Below, one piece after another: positions 27,337 to 34,986 of a DNA stretch of 64,000 nucleotides (the first letter of the stretch is position 1; every line of letters begins with the position of its first letter). This stretch comes from Streptomyces sp. NBC_01750 (GTDB taxonomy: Bacteria > Actinomycetota > Actinomycetes > Streptomycetales > Streptomycetaceae), in contig NZ_CP109137.1 of the NCBI RefSeq assembly GCF_035918095.1, positions 2,482,001-2,546,000 on the forward strand, given 5' to 3'. The translations under genes and the position numbers were made by a program. Under the pieces are notes generated by a model that searched no databases, was not told where the DNA came from, and worked only from the letters and a program-made list of their open reading frames with translations.

Positions 27337-28698
27337 CTAGACGCGCGAAAGCCGCTTCAGCAACAAGGCGGACGCGACCGGCCTGGCACCCGCTTTCGCC
27401 ACCCCGTCGGCGACTTCACGGTCGGTGGAGACCACCACCACGGGCCGACCCGGCGGCTCCGCCCGTACCAGCTGACGGATCAGCTCGTCCGCGGTCACGC
27501 CCGCCTTCGAGAACAGCACCCGCACCCCGCGCGGCGGCGCCAGCAGCACCGGCGCCGCCAGTTCCGCACCGTCGAAGACACAGGTGATCTCGGCGCCGGT
27601 CTGTGCCGCGAGCATCGAGAGCCCGCCGAGCAGCCGCAGCCGCTGCTTCTCCAACGGCATCGTCGGATAGCCGGTCTTGGTGACGTTGTAGCCGTCCACC
27701 ACCAGATGCGCCTGCGGCAGCGCGAGCAGCTGCTCGAGCAGGGCGGGATCGGTCTCGGAAAGCGCGCGGGCCGCGATGTCCTTGGGTGACATCCGGCCCG
27801 GCTCGACCGCGTCGACCGTGTCCGCGGGATGGATACCGGCCGGCGGCAGGGCCAGCTCGCGGCGCAGGCCCTGAGCCGCGTCGAGCACCGTGTCCAACAG
27901 CAGCCGCAGCCGCATGTCCTCGACCGAGCGGCCTTCACGGGCGGCCCGGCGGCCGGCCTCCACGGCCGCCTCGGCCTCGCCGAGGCGCGCCTTCAGCCGC
28001 CGGCTCTCGCTCTCGGCCGCCGACACCTGGACCGCGGCCTCAGACCTGATCGTCTCGGTCTCGGCGTCCCTGCGGCGCAGGGCGGCCTCACCGCGCTTCA
28101 CATCGCTCTGGGCACTGCGCAGCTTGCGGCGAAGCGATTCGGCTTCCTTGCGGGCCGTCTCCAGCTCCGTACGCAGCCGCTCGGTCTCGCTCTTGATCTG
28201 GCTGCGCGCCTCGGCGAGCTCCTCGCGCAGCCGCTCCAGCTCACGCCTGCCCGCCTCGTCGGCGCGCTCGGCGTCGGCCCGCTGGGCCTCCTCACCCGCG
28301 GCGGCGACGAGTTTCACCCATCCGGTGGGCCGCAGGACATAGGCGGCGGCCGCGACATCGACAGGATCGGCGGCCGCGGGCGGCGATCCCGTCTCCAGCG
28401 CCCCGGACAGTTCCGGCTGGGCCTGGCTGAGCCGCTCGCCGATACGCTGCCGGAAGACCGGGTCGCTCTCCAGGGCCGCGGCCATCGCATTGCCCGCGTA
28501 CTTGGCGCGCCGGGACGGGGTGAAACGGGCGTACTGCCGCAACTGGGACGGAAGTTCGGCGACGGTCAGGCCGCCGAAGGCGTCCGAGACCAGCGCCATG
28601 ACCCTGCGCCGTACGCCTTCCGGCAGCGGGCGGTCGAGCGCCTCGGCGGCGTCACCGGCCGCACCGGCCGGCTCATCGCCGCTTGCAGGCTGCTCCAC
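27337..28698 (-). CDS. NYN-domain putative RNA-binding/nuclease protein with coiled coil
   Basis: This 453-residue protein has an N-terminal helical region, a long Arg/Glu/Ala coiled coil (about residues 140-260) and a C-terminal NYN/PIN-like domain with acidic motifs LVVDGYNVTKTGYP, CVFDGAEL and VVVSTDREVADG that could hold a catalytic metal. It resembles YacP/Rae1-like domains that cleave or bind RNA, but activity is not proven for this subgroup. The start is GTG at 28698. A zinc-ribbon gene lies 35 bp upstream on the same strand, so they may be cotranscribed. Confidence 0.85.
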   Translation of the reverse strand: MEQPASGDEPAGAAGDAAEALDRPLPEGVRRRVMALVSDAFGGLTVAELPSQLRQYARFTPSRRAKYAGNAMAAALESDPVFRQRIGERLSQAQPELSGALETGSPPAAADPVDVAAAAYVLRPTGWVKLVAAAGEEAQRADAERADEAGRRELERLREELAEARSQIKSETERLRTELETARKEAESLRRKLRSAQSDVKRGEAALRRRDAETETIRSEAAVQVSAAESESRRLKARLGEAEAAVEAGRRAAREGRSVEDMRLRLLLDTVLDAAQGLRRELALPPAGIHPADTVDAVEPGRMSPKDIAARALSETDPALLEQLLALPQAHLVVDGYNVTKTGYPTMPLEKQRLRLLGGLSMLAAQTGAEITCVFDGAELAAPVLLAPPRGVRVLFSKAGVTADELIRQLVRAEPPGRPVVVVSTDREVADGVAKAGARPVASALLLKRLSRV

Positions 28699-28733
28699 AA
28701 TCCGTCACCCCACTACCCGTTCGGGCCGCTCCG

Positions 28734-28976
28734 TCAGGAAGCAGCGCCCGGCCTGTCCACCAGCTCGATCTGGTCCACCGCGTTGCACCACCGGCAGCGC
28801 ACCGACTCGATGGTCTCACTGACCACCTCGCGCTCCTCGACCGTCGGCTCTCCGGCCAGGTCCAGATGGACGTATTCGACGACCTTGGAGGAACGGGTGA
28901 CATCGAAGCGGGTGAGGTTGCCGCAGAGCGTGCAGCGCCAGCGGGTCTCGGCCGTCGGCCGGGGAACCGTCGTCAT
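28734..28976 (-). CDS. Small zinc-ribbon-like conserved protein
   Basis: This 80-residue protein has two CxxC pairs (RCTLCGN near residue 15 and RCRWCNA near residue 62) that form a likely zinc ribbon. The sequence is highly typical of a conserved Streptomyces protein beside the NYN gene. It lies upstream of that gene in the same direction. Nucleic-acid binding or protein interaction is plausible; function unknown. Confidence 0.8.
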   Translation of the reverse strand: MTTVPRPTAETRWRCTLCGNLTRFDVTRSSKVVEYVHLDLAGEPTVEEREVVSETIESVRCRWCNAVDQIELVDRPGAAS

Positions 28977-29126
28977 CGTGCCGTCCTCTTTCGTGGTGCG
29001 GTTGCGGGTGCCGCTGTGCGCCGTCGAACTGCGGATGTACTGCCTGTAACCCTACGGCCTCGCGGGTCCCCATTGCCGCGGCGAGGCACTCTGTACCGTT
29101 CGGCCCCACTACGCCATGCTCTGTCC

Positions 29127-29852
29127 ATGATCGGTTGGTGGGGTGCGATCCGGGGCGCGGCCTCGGGACCTGCGATGACGTACGGCGCGATCGCCGTCTG
29201 CTGTGCGGTGTTCGTCCTCAGTCCCGCCTCCGGCCTCAATCCCGTGTACGGCACCGGTGACGCGCTGCTCACCGGGCAGAGCACATACTTCGCACGCTGG
29301 GGCGTCATCCCCGTCGAACTGATGAGCAGCTCCTCCCCCCGCGCGCTGATCACACCCCTCACGGCCCTCTTCGTCCACGGCAGTTGGCTGCATCTGCTGG
29401 GCAACATGCTCTTCCTGTACGTCTTCGGGGCGATGGCCGAGGAGCGGATGGGACAGCTGGAGTTCGCCCTCTTCTATCTGGGCTGCGGATATCTGGCACT
29501 GCTCGCCTACGCGGCGGCCAACGCCGGCTCCGAGCAGACCCTGGTGGGAGCGTCCGGGGCGATCTCGGGCGTGCTCGGCGCCTTCCTCTACCTCTTCCCG
29601 AAGGCCCGGGTCACCAGTCTCTTCCCGTTCCTCTTCTTCCTGCCGCTGCGCCTCCCCGCCTGGATCGTCCTGATCTTCTGGTTCGTCCTGCAGTGGCTGG
29701 CGGCGCGGGGCGCGGGCAGCGGCCCGGGAGTCGCGTATCTCGCACATCTGGTGGGGTTCGGGCTGGGCTTTCTCTATGCCTGGGGACGATTCCGGCAGGG
29801 GACTAGAGTGAAGGCCCAAGCAGCGGCCACCGAGGGAGAAAGCCAACCGTGA
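29127..29852 (+). CDS. Rhomboid-family intramembrane serine protease
   Basis: This 241-residue membrane protein has six to seven membrane segments. It carries HGSWLHLLGNMLFL in the second helix, the nucleophile GASGAISGVLGA (GxSG) and the catalytic His in AHLVGFGLGFLYAWG. It cleaves transmembrane helices within the bilayer; the substrate is unknown. The ATG at 29127 is the only in-frame start not followed by a stop. Its stop overlaps the next start (GTGA). Confidence 0.9.
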   Translation: MIGWWGAIRGAASGPAMTYGAIAVCCAVFVLSPASGLNPVYGTGDALLTGQSTYFARWGVIPVELMSSSSPRALITPLTALFVHGSWLHLLGNMLFLYVFGAMAEERMGQLEFALFYLGCGYLALLAYAAANAGSEQTLVGASGAISGVLGAFLYLFPKARVTSLFPFLFFLPLRLPAWIVLIFWFVLQWLAARGAGSGPGVAYLAHLVGFGLGFLYAWGRFRQGTRVKAQAAATEGESQP

Positions 29853-30130
29853 TCACCGCGATCGTGCTCATCAAGACCAGCGTGGACCGGATCCCCGAGA
29901 TCGCCGAGTCGATCGCCGCGCTGGACAGCGTCAGCGAAGTCTTCTCCGTCACCGGTACGTACGACCTGATCGCCATGGTGCGAGTGGCCAAGCACGACGA
30001 CCTCGCGGATGTCATCCCCGGCCGGATCAGCAAGATCCCGGGCGTCGAGGGAACCGATACGCATGTCGCCTTCCGCACCTACTCGCAGCACGACCTCGAG
30101 GCGGCCTTCGCGATCGGCCTCGACGCGTAA
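29849..30130 (+). CDS. Stand-alone Lrp/AsnC (RAM) ligand-binding domain protein
   Basis: This 93-residue protein is only the C-terminal alpha/beta RAM domain of Lrp/AsnC regulators (TAIVLIKTSVDRIPEIAESI, VTGTYDLIAMVRVAK) with no DNA-binding helix-turn-helix. Such proteins form oligomers and bind amino acids. The GTG start overlaps the rhomboid stop by 4 nt, so it is translationally coupled. A strong terminator follows 10 bp later. Confidence 0.88.
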   Translation: MITAIVLIKTSVDRIPEIAESIAALDSVSEVFSVTGTYDLIAMVRVAKHDDLADVIPGRISKIPGVEGTDTHVAFRTYSQHDLEAAFAIGLDA

Positions 30131-30140
30131 CGCCCGCTGC

Positions 30141-30180
30141 ACGACGAGCCCCCGGACCGGTTGGTCCGGGGGCTCGTCGT
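30141..30180. terminator. Bidirectional terminator between Lrp-domain and aminotransferase genes
   Basis: A perfect 18-bp stem (30141-30158 with 30163-30180) with a GGTT loop lies between the two convergent stops. Confidence 0.9.
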
Positions 30181-30190
30181 CCATCAGGGC

Positions 30191-31717
30191 TCAGACGGCC
30201 GGGACGCAGCGGCCGTCCTGCGTGCGGTAGTTCCACCGCGCACCGTCGCTGACGAGTTCCTTCACCGCCCGCAGGAAACGCTCCACGTGCTCGTCCGGCG
30301 TACCGGCGCCGAAGCTGACCCGGATCGCGTTGAGCGAGCGAAGCGGGAGAGGGGTTCCGTCGGCCGAAGGCTGGGAGAGCTCGCCCGGATCGGCCTCCGG
30401 CGCACCGCACTCGCCCAGGTCCTGCGGGTCGCTGCCCAGCAGGGTCCGCACCAGCGGGTGGGCGCAGAAGAGTCCGTCCCGTACCCCGATCCCGTACTCC
30501 GCCGAGAGCGCGGCCGCGAAGTGCGAGCTGTTCCAGCCCTCGACGACGAAGGAGATGACGCCGACGCGCGGCGCGTCGTCCCCGAAGAGCGAGAGCACCT
30601 TGACCTGCTCCACCTCCGCCAGACCGGTACGGACCTTGGCGACCAGCTGCCGCTCACGGGCGACGAGGCTGTCGAAGCCGGCCTCGGTGAGCGCCTTGCA
30701 GGCGGAGGCGATGGAGTACACGCCGATGACGTTCGGCGAACCGGCCTCGTGCCGGGCGGCCGTGGTGTGCCAGTCGACGTCCACGCCGCCGTCCGCACGC
30801 CGGGCGACCTTGCGGGACGCACCGCCGCCCGCGAGGTACGGCTCCGCGTCCCGCAGCCAGTCCGCGCGCCCGGCGAGCACGCCCGAGCCGAACGGCGCGT
30901 ACAGCTTGTGCCCCGAGAAGGCGACCCAGTCCACGTCCAACTCCTGTACGGAGACAGGGTGGTGGGGCGCGAGCTGGGCCGCGTCGAGCACGATTCGCGC
31001 GCCGTGGGCGTGTGCCACGGCGGCCAGCTCCTTCACCGGCCACAGTTCACCGGTGACATTCGACGCTCCGGTCACACAGACCAGGGCGGGCCCGCGCCCC
31101 TGGTGAATAGACGCGGTGCGGTCGGCGAGCGCGCGCTCCAGCGCCTGGACCGCCTCGGCCGGCGTACGCGGTGCGTCCAGAAAGGTCACCCGGGCCTCGC
31201 TCCCCCTACGCCCTGCGGCGCGGGGGGACCCCCACGGCAGCAGCGCGGCGTGGTGCTCGGTCTCGAAGACGAAGACCTGGCAGTCGGCGGGGAGCGCGGC
31301 GGCCAGCAGGTTCAGCGAGTCGGTGGTGGAACGGGTGAAGACGACCTGGTCGTCGGCGCGGCAGTCGAGGAACTCCGCGACCGTCGTGCGGCTGCTCTCG
31401 AAAAGGTCGGTGGAGAGCTGCGAGAGGTACCCGGCACCGCGGTGCACGCTGCCGTAGTAGGGGGCGTAGGCGGCCACGTCGTCCCACACCCGCTGCAGGG
31501 CCGGGGCACTCGCCGCGTAGTCGAGGGCCGCGTAGGTGACCTCGCCGCCGGTGACCAGCGGAACGGTCACATCACGGCCGAGTACCGGCAGCGGCGCTGC
31601 GCAGGCGGGGTCGGCGGACTCTGCAGAAGCAGCGGTGGCGGAGACGGTCGCAGTGGCAGTCGCGGTGGCAGTCGCGGTGGCGGTGGCGGTCTCAACGGTG
31701 TTCGGGCATGCGGACAT
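30191..31717 (-). CDS. Class V aminotransferase-fold PLP enzyme (SAM-IV regulated)
   Basis: This 508-residue protein is a fold-type I, class V PLP enzyme. It has the substrate-loop YAASAPALQ, TRSTTDSLNLLA, the Schiff-base Lys in VAFSGHKLYAPFGSGVL, VLDAAQLAPHH and a C-terminal IRVSFGAGTPDEHVERFL. It resembles NifS/SufS-like enzymes but the reaction is not certain. A SAM-IV riboswitch in its leader ties it to methionine/sulfur metabolism. Two oddities are visible: an (Ala-Thr) repeat at residues 10-24 and an in-frame GC palindrome encoding about 12 extra residues (GSPRAAGRRGSE, near residue 165). GGGAG precedes the ATG. Confidence 0.85.
   Translation of the reverse strand: MSACPNTVETATATATATATATATVSATAASAESADPACAAPLPVLGRDVTVPLVTGGEVTYAALDYAASAPALQRVWDDVAAYAPYYGSVHRGAGYLSQLSTDLFESSRTTVAEFLDCRADDQVVFTRSTTDSLNLLAAALPADCQVFVFETEHHAALLPWGSPRAAGRRGSEARVTFLDAPRTPAEAVQALERALADRTASIHQGRGPALVCVTGASNVTGELWPVKELAAVAHAHGARIVLDAAQLAPHHPVSVQELDVDWVAFSGHKLYAPFGSGVLAGRADWLRDAEPYLAGGGASRKVARRADGGVDVDWHTTAARHEAGSPNVIGVYSIASACKALTEAGFDSLVARERQLVAKVRTGLAEVEQVKVLSLFGDDAPRVGVISFVVEGWNSSHFAAALSAEYGIGVRDGLFCAHPLVRTLLGSDPQDLGECGAPEADPGELSQPSADGTPLPLRSLNAIRVSFGAGTPDEHVERFLRAVKELVSDGARWNYRTQDGRCVPAV
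31199..31234 (-). repeat. GC-rich palindromic element, copy A (in coding sequence)
   Basis: On the minus strand it reads TGGGGGTCCCCCCG, a variable centre, then GGGGGAGC. It is nearly the same as copy B at 31744-31773, in opposite orientation. It is read in frame within the aminotransferase gene and inserts residues that interrupt a normally continuous segment. Confidence 0.8.
31650..31692. repeat. Short tandem repeat encoding (Ala-Thr)n
   Basis: Imperfect 12-bp units of the type GCGGTGGCAGTC are repeated over about 43 bp and encode alternating Ala and Thr near the aminotransferase N-terminus. The unit length is a multiple of three, so copy changes would keep the frame. Confidence 0.85.
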
Positions 31718-31743
31718 GGCGGTATCTCCCGGCAGGACAAGGC

Positions 31744-31773
31744 TGGGGGTCCCCCCGACGGAGTCAGGGGGAG
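31744..31773 (+). repeat. GC-rich palindromic element, copy B (in 5' leader)
   Basis: The plus strand reads TGGGGGTCCCCCCG, ACGGAGTCA-type centre, then GGGGGAG. It lies about 15 bp upstream of the Shine-Dalgarno of the aminotransferase gene. It belongs to the same family as copy A and could form a hairpin in the mRNA leader. Confidence 0.8.
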
Positions 31774-31870
31774 GCTTCGACGGACCCGCACGGCAGCCGG
31801 CTGAAGGCTCTGTGTACGGGGATGCCCTCGCACGTCACGGCGATCGCCGTACGGAGGGTCTGCTGAAGAA

Positions 31871-31885
31871 GGGGCTTGCCAGCCC
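31871..31885 (-). terminator. Small hairpin after the leader ORF (possible attenuator)
   Basis: On the minus strand GGGCT-GGCA-AGCCC forms a 5-bp stem directly overlapping the end of the leader-peptide stop codon and followed by CTTCTTC. The short stem is weaker than other terminators here, so an attenuator role is tentative. Confidence 0.4.
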
Positions 31886-31905
31886 TATCGCATTCGCTTG
31901 CTCAC
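31885..31905 (-). CDS. Putative six-residue leader peptide MSKRMR
   Basis: GTG AGC AAG CGA ATG CGA TAG is preceded by AAGGGAG at proper spacing. It lies 39 nt downstream of the SAM-IV riboswitch and about 170 nt before the aminotransferase ATG. The stop overlaps a small hairpin. The internal Met codon fits a methionine-related attenuator, but one codon is weak evidence. I do not recognise it as a described leader. Confidence 0.45.
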   Translation of the reverse strand: MSKRMR

Positions 31906-31944
31906 GAGACTGCTCCCTTGAGGACCAGGACCCCAGGGTGTGCA

Positions 31945-32064
31945 GGGGTCCGCGCTTGCCGTAGACCTCACTGCCTACGGCCTGGTCTTCACCCGGGGCA
32001 CCCCGCCACGGACGGAGGGTTGCCGGACAGCGAGCCGGGGCCTTAATCGCTGTCACTCATGACC
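31945..32064 (-). ncRNA. SAM-IV riboswitch
   Basis: The 120-nt minus-strand segment begins GGTCATGAGTGACAGCG and contains AAGGCCCCGGCT, GCTGTCCGGCAACCCTCC, GGGGTGCCCCGGGTGAAGACC and ends GGCAAGCGCGGACCCC. This order and sequence match the actinobacterial SAM-IV family (SAM-I/SAM-IV clan core: GGCAACCCTCC and GGTGCCCCGGGTGA). SAM binding is expected to shut off the downstream aminotransferase gene. The ATGAG near its 5' end is characteristic of this family. Confidence 0.9.
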
Positions 32065-32096
32065 TTGGAAAGCATCCTGCCACACGTCCCACAACG

Positions 32097-32146
32097 CGCA
32101 AGGCGCGGTCCAGTTCCTGAGACAGGAAGAGGAACCGCGCCTTGCG
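32097..32146 (-). terminator. Terminator of trpD
   Basis: A 13-bp outer stem (32097-32109 with 32134-32146) surrounds a further TTCCTG/CAGGAA inner stem. It lies 17 bp after the trpD stop and just upstream of the SAM-IV riboswitch, insulating the two units. Confidence 0.85.
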
Positions 32147-32162
32147 TCGCGCCACTGCTCTC

Positions 32163-33227
32163 TCAGGCGTTGCTGACGGCGATCCACCGCTCGAGTGCCG
32201 CCTTGGCCGCGCCCGAGTCGATCGCAGCCGCGGCCTTCGAGATGCCCGCCGCGAGCTGTTCGTTCAGGCTCTGGTCCGTCGGCTCCAGCGCCACCAGGGC
32301 CGCGGCCGCGTTGAGCAGCACGGCATCCCGTACGGGCCCGCTCTCGCCGCTCAGCAGCCGGCGCGCGACATCGGCGTTGTACGAGGCGTCCGCGCCCCGC
32401 AGAGCCTCTACGGGCACCAGGTCGATGCCGACGTCCCGCGGGTCGAAGGCCTCCTCCCGCACCGCCCCGTCCCGTACCACCCACACCCGGGAGGTGGCTG
32501 TCGTCGTCAGCTCGTCCAGACCGTCGTCGCCGCGGAAGACCAGCGCCGAGGAGCCGCGCTCGGCCAGCACTCCGGCCAGGATCGGCGCCATCCGCGCGTC
32601 CGCGACACCGGTGGCCTGGGCCTTCACCTTCGCCGGGTTGGTGAGCGGGCCGAGGAAGTTGAACGTGGTGCGGATGCCCAGCTCCCTGCGGGCGGCCGCC
32701 ACATGCCGCAGTGCCGGGTGGAACTTGACCGCGAAGCAGAAGGTGATCCCCGCCTCCTCCGCGACCTCGGCGACCCGTTGCGGGGTGAGTTCGAGATTGA
32801 CGCCGAGCTTCTCCAGTACGTCGGAGGCGCCGCTGGCCGACGACGCGGCGCGGTTTCCGTGCTTGACGACCTTCGCGCCCGTACCGGCGACGACGATCGC
32901 GGACATCGTGGAGATGTTCACGGTCTTGGCGCCGTCACCGCCCGTGCCGACGATGTCGACGCTGGGGCCCGGCACCTCGATCAGGTTGGCGTGCGCGTAC
33001 ATGGTCCGTACGAGACCGGAGATCTCCTCGACCGTCTCGCCCTTGGCACGCAGCGCGACCACGAAACCGGCGATCTGGGCATTCGTCGCCTCGCCGCTGA
33101 GGATGCGGTCCATTGCCCAGGCGGTCGCGTCGGCGCCCTGGTCACGGTTGCTGAGGAGCGCGTCCAGAACGCGGGGCCAGGAGAGGTCCGCCACGCTGTC
33201 GCCGCCAACCGGGGTCACAACGTTCAT
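32163..33227 (-). CDS. trpD: Anthranilate phosphoribosyltransferase
   Basis: This 354-residue enzyme transfers phosphoribose from PRPP to anthranilate, the second step of tryptophan synthesis. It has [17 protein letters not shown] (PRPP loop), [38 protein letters not shown] and [10 protein letters not shown]. The substrate is made by the anthranilate synthase encoded at 4.2-6.1 kb. It is a single-gene unit here, separated from the trp leader-controlled gene, with terminators on both sides. Confidence 0.96.
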   Translation of the reverse strand: MNVVTPVGGDSVADLSWPRVLDALLSNRDQGADATAWAMDRILSGEATNAQIAGFVVALRAKGETVEEISGLVRTMYAHANLIEVPGPSVDIVGTGGDGAKTVNISTMSAIVVAGTGAKVVKHGNRAASSASGASDVLEKLGVNLELTPQRVAEVAEEAGITFCFAVKFHPALRHVAAARRELGIRTTFNFLGPLTNPAKVKAQATGVADARMAPILAGVLAERGSSALVFRGDDGLDELTTTATSRVWVVRDGAVREEAFDPRDVGIDLVPVEALRGADASYNADVARRLLSGESGPVRDAVLLNAAAALVALEPTDQSLNEQLAAGISKAAAAIDSGAAKAALERWIAVSNA

Positions 33228-33293
33228 GGTCCACTCCAGGGTCCACAGCCGAATAGGGATGGCTCCACCCTATCCAGCCCCGCAGACGGCGAA

Positions 33294-33322
33294 GAGCCCC
33301 GTCCAACGAATGGACGGGGCTC
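33294..33322 (-). terminator. Terminator of the qcr operon
   Basis: A perfect 12-bp stem (33294-33305 with 33311-33322), 5-nt loop, lies 36 bp past the qcrB stop. Confidence 0.88.
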
Positions 33323-33357
33323 CCGCTGTGGCGATCAGCTGGGATCAGTACTGGCGA

Positions 33358-34986
33358 TCAGTGGTGGCCGTGGCCGCTGGTGATCTCCTTGTACTCCTCG
33401 CTGGTCGGCTTGGGGAGCTGGTTCCCCTCGCCGTAGTAGCCCTTGCTGAGCTTGGCCCTGAGCTTCTGCAGGCGGCTCACCTTGCGCTCGACACCGTTCT
33501 CGTCGACCGTCGGGCCGATCTCGGCGGGCCTGTACTGGTGGTGCGCGGTGAGCGTGTAGAGCTGCTCCTGCGAGAGCGGCTCGTGGATCTCGACGAACTC
33601 ACCGTGCGGCAGCCGCTTGATGACGCCGGACTCGCGCCCGTGCAGCACCTTGTCGTGGTCACGCCGCTGCAGACCCATGCAGATCCGCTTGGTGATGACG
33701 AACGCGATCACCGGGGCGACGAAGAAGGCGATCCGGGCGAACCAGGTGATGGCGTTGATCGACAGGTGGAAGAAGACGGCGAACATGTCGTTGCCACCGG
33801 CGATCAACAGAATGACGTACCAGGTCAGCCAGGCCACACCGAAAGCCGTACGGGTCGGGGCGTTGCGAGGGCGGTCCAGGATGTGGTGCTCGCGCTTGTC
33901 CCCAGTGATCCAGGACTCGATGAACGGGTAGACCGCGATCGCGACCAGGATCAGCGGGAAGATCATCAGCGGTACGAACACACCCAGAGCGAGCGTGTGT
34001 CCCGCGAAATTGATCTCCCAGCCGGGCATCGCGCGGATCAGACCCTCGGAGAAGCCCATGTACCAGTCGGGCTGGGCGCCGGTGGAGACCTGGTCCGGGC
34101 GGTACGGTCCGAGCGCCCAGATCGGGTTGATCGAGGCGATGGCCGCGATGATCGAGATGACACCGAAGACCAGGAAGAAGAAGCCTCCGGCCTTGGCCAT
34201 GTAGACCGGCAGCAGCGGCATGCCGACGACGTTCTTGTTGTTACGGCCGGGGCCCGCGAACTGCGTGTGCTTGTGGTAGAAGACCAGGATCAGGTGCGCC
34301 ACCAGCAGGCCCATCATGATGCCCGGCAGCAGCAGGATGTGGATCGAGTAGAACCGCGCGACGAAGTCACCGCCCGGGAACTCACCGCCGAACAGGAACA
34401 TCGACATGTACGTGCCGACGATCGGCATCGACAGGATCGCGCCCTCCATGAAGCGCACACCTGTACCGGAGAGCAGGTCGTCCGGGAGCGAGTAGCCGGT
34501 GAAGCCGGTGAACATGCCGAGCACCAGCAGCAGGAAGCCGAAGAGCCAGTTGATCTCGCGCGGCTTGCGGAAGGCGCCCGTGAAGAAGACGCGCATCATG
34601 TGCACGAGCATGCCCGCGACGAAGATCAGCGCCGCCCAGTGGTGGATCTGCCGGATCAGCAGACCACCGCGGACCTCGAAGCTGATGTCCAGGGTCGAGG
34701 CATACGCCTCGGACATCCGGATGCCCTGCATCGGGACGTAGGTCCCGTGGTACTCCACCTCGTTCATGCTCGGGTGGAAGAACAGCGTCAGATACACACC
34801 CGTGAGGATGATGATGATGAAGCTGTAGAGGCAGATCTCACCCAGCATGAAGGACCAGTGGTCCGGGAAGATCTTCCGCATGTTGGACTTGGCCAGGGAG
34901 TAGATCCCGAGCCGGCCGTCCGCCCAGTCGGCGACCCGCTCACCTGCGGGCGCCTTGCGGTTCTTGTCGTCGGTCGCAGTACTCAT
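33358..34986 (-). CDS. qcrB: Cytochrome bcc complex cytochrome b subunit
   Basis: This 542-residue membrane subunit of the menaquinol:cytochrome c reductase carries the two b hemes. His pairs are in RQIHHWAALIF with VHMMRVFF and in SIHILLLPG with VAHLILVF. The N-terminal half has about eight membrane helices, and the C-terminal 120 residues form a long soluble extension typical of actinobacteria. Its ATG overlaps the qcrA stop by 4 nt. In actinobacteria the complex forms a supercomplex with the aa3 oxidase encoded next to it. Confidence 0.97.
   Translation of the reverse strand: MSTATDDKNRKAPAGERVADWADGRLGIYSLAKSNMRKIFPDHWSFMLGEICLYSFIIIILTGVYLTLFFHPSMNEVEYHGTYVPMQGIRMSEAYASTLDISFEVRGGLLIRQIHHWAALIFVAGMLVHMMRVFFTGAFRKPREINWLFGFLLLVLGMFTGFTGYSLPDDLLSGTGVRFMEGAILSMPIVGTYMSMFLFGGEFPGGDFVARFYSIHILLLPGIMMGLLVAHLILVFYHKHTQFAGPGRNNKNVVGMPLLPVYMAKAGGFFFLVFGVISIIAAIASINPIWALGPYRPDQVSTGAQPDWYMGFSEGLIRAMPGWEINFAGHTLALGVFVPLMIFPLILVAIAVYPFIESWITGDKREHHILDRPRNAPTRTAFGVAWLTWYVILLIAGGNDMFAVFFHLSINAITWFARIAFFVAPVIAFVITKRICMGLQRRDHDKVLHGRESGVIKRLPHGEFVEIHEPLSQEQLYTLTAHHQYRPAEIGPTVDENGVERKVSRLQKLRAKLSKGYYGEGNQLPKPTSEEYKEITSGHGHH

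Noticed and set aside
31835..32056. 73-codon minus-strand ORF upstream of the aminotransferase
   Set aside because: It lies largely over the SAM-IV riboswitch sequence, which explains its conservation-like look.
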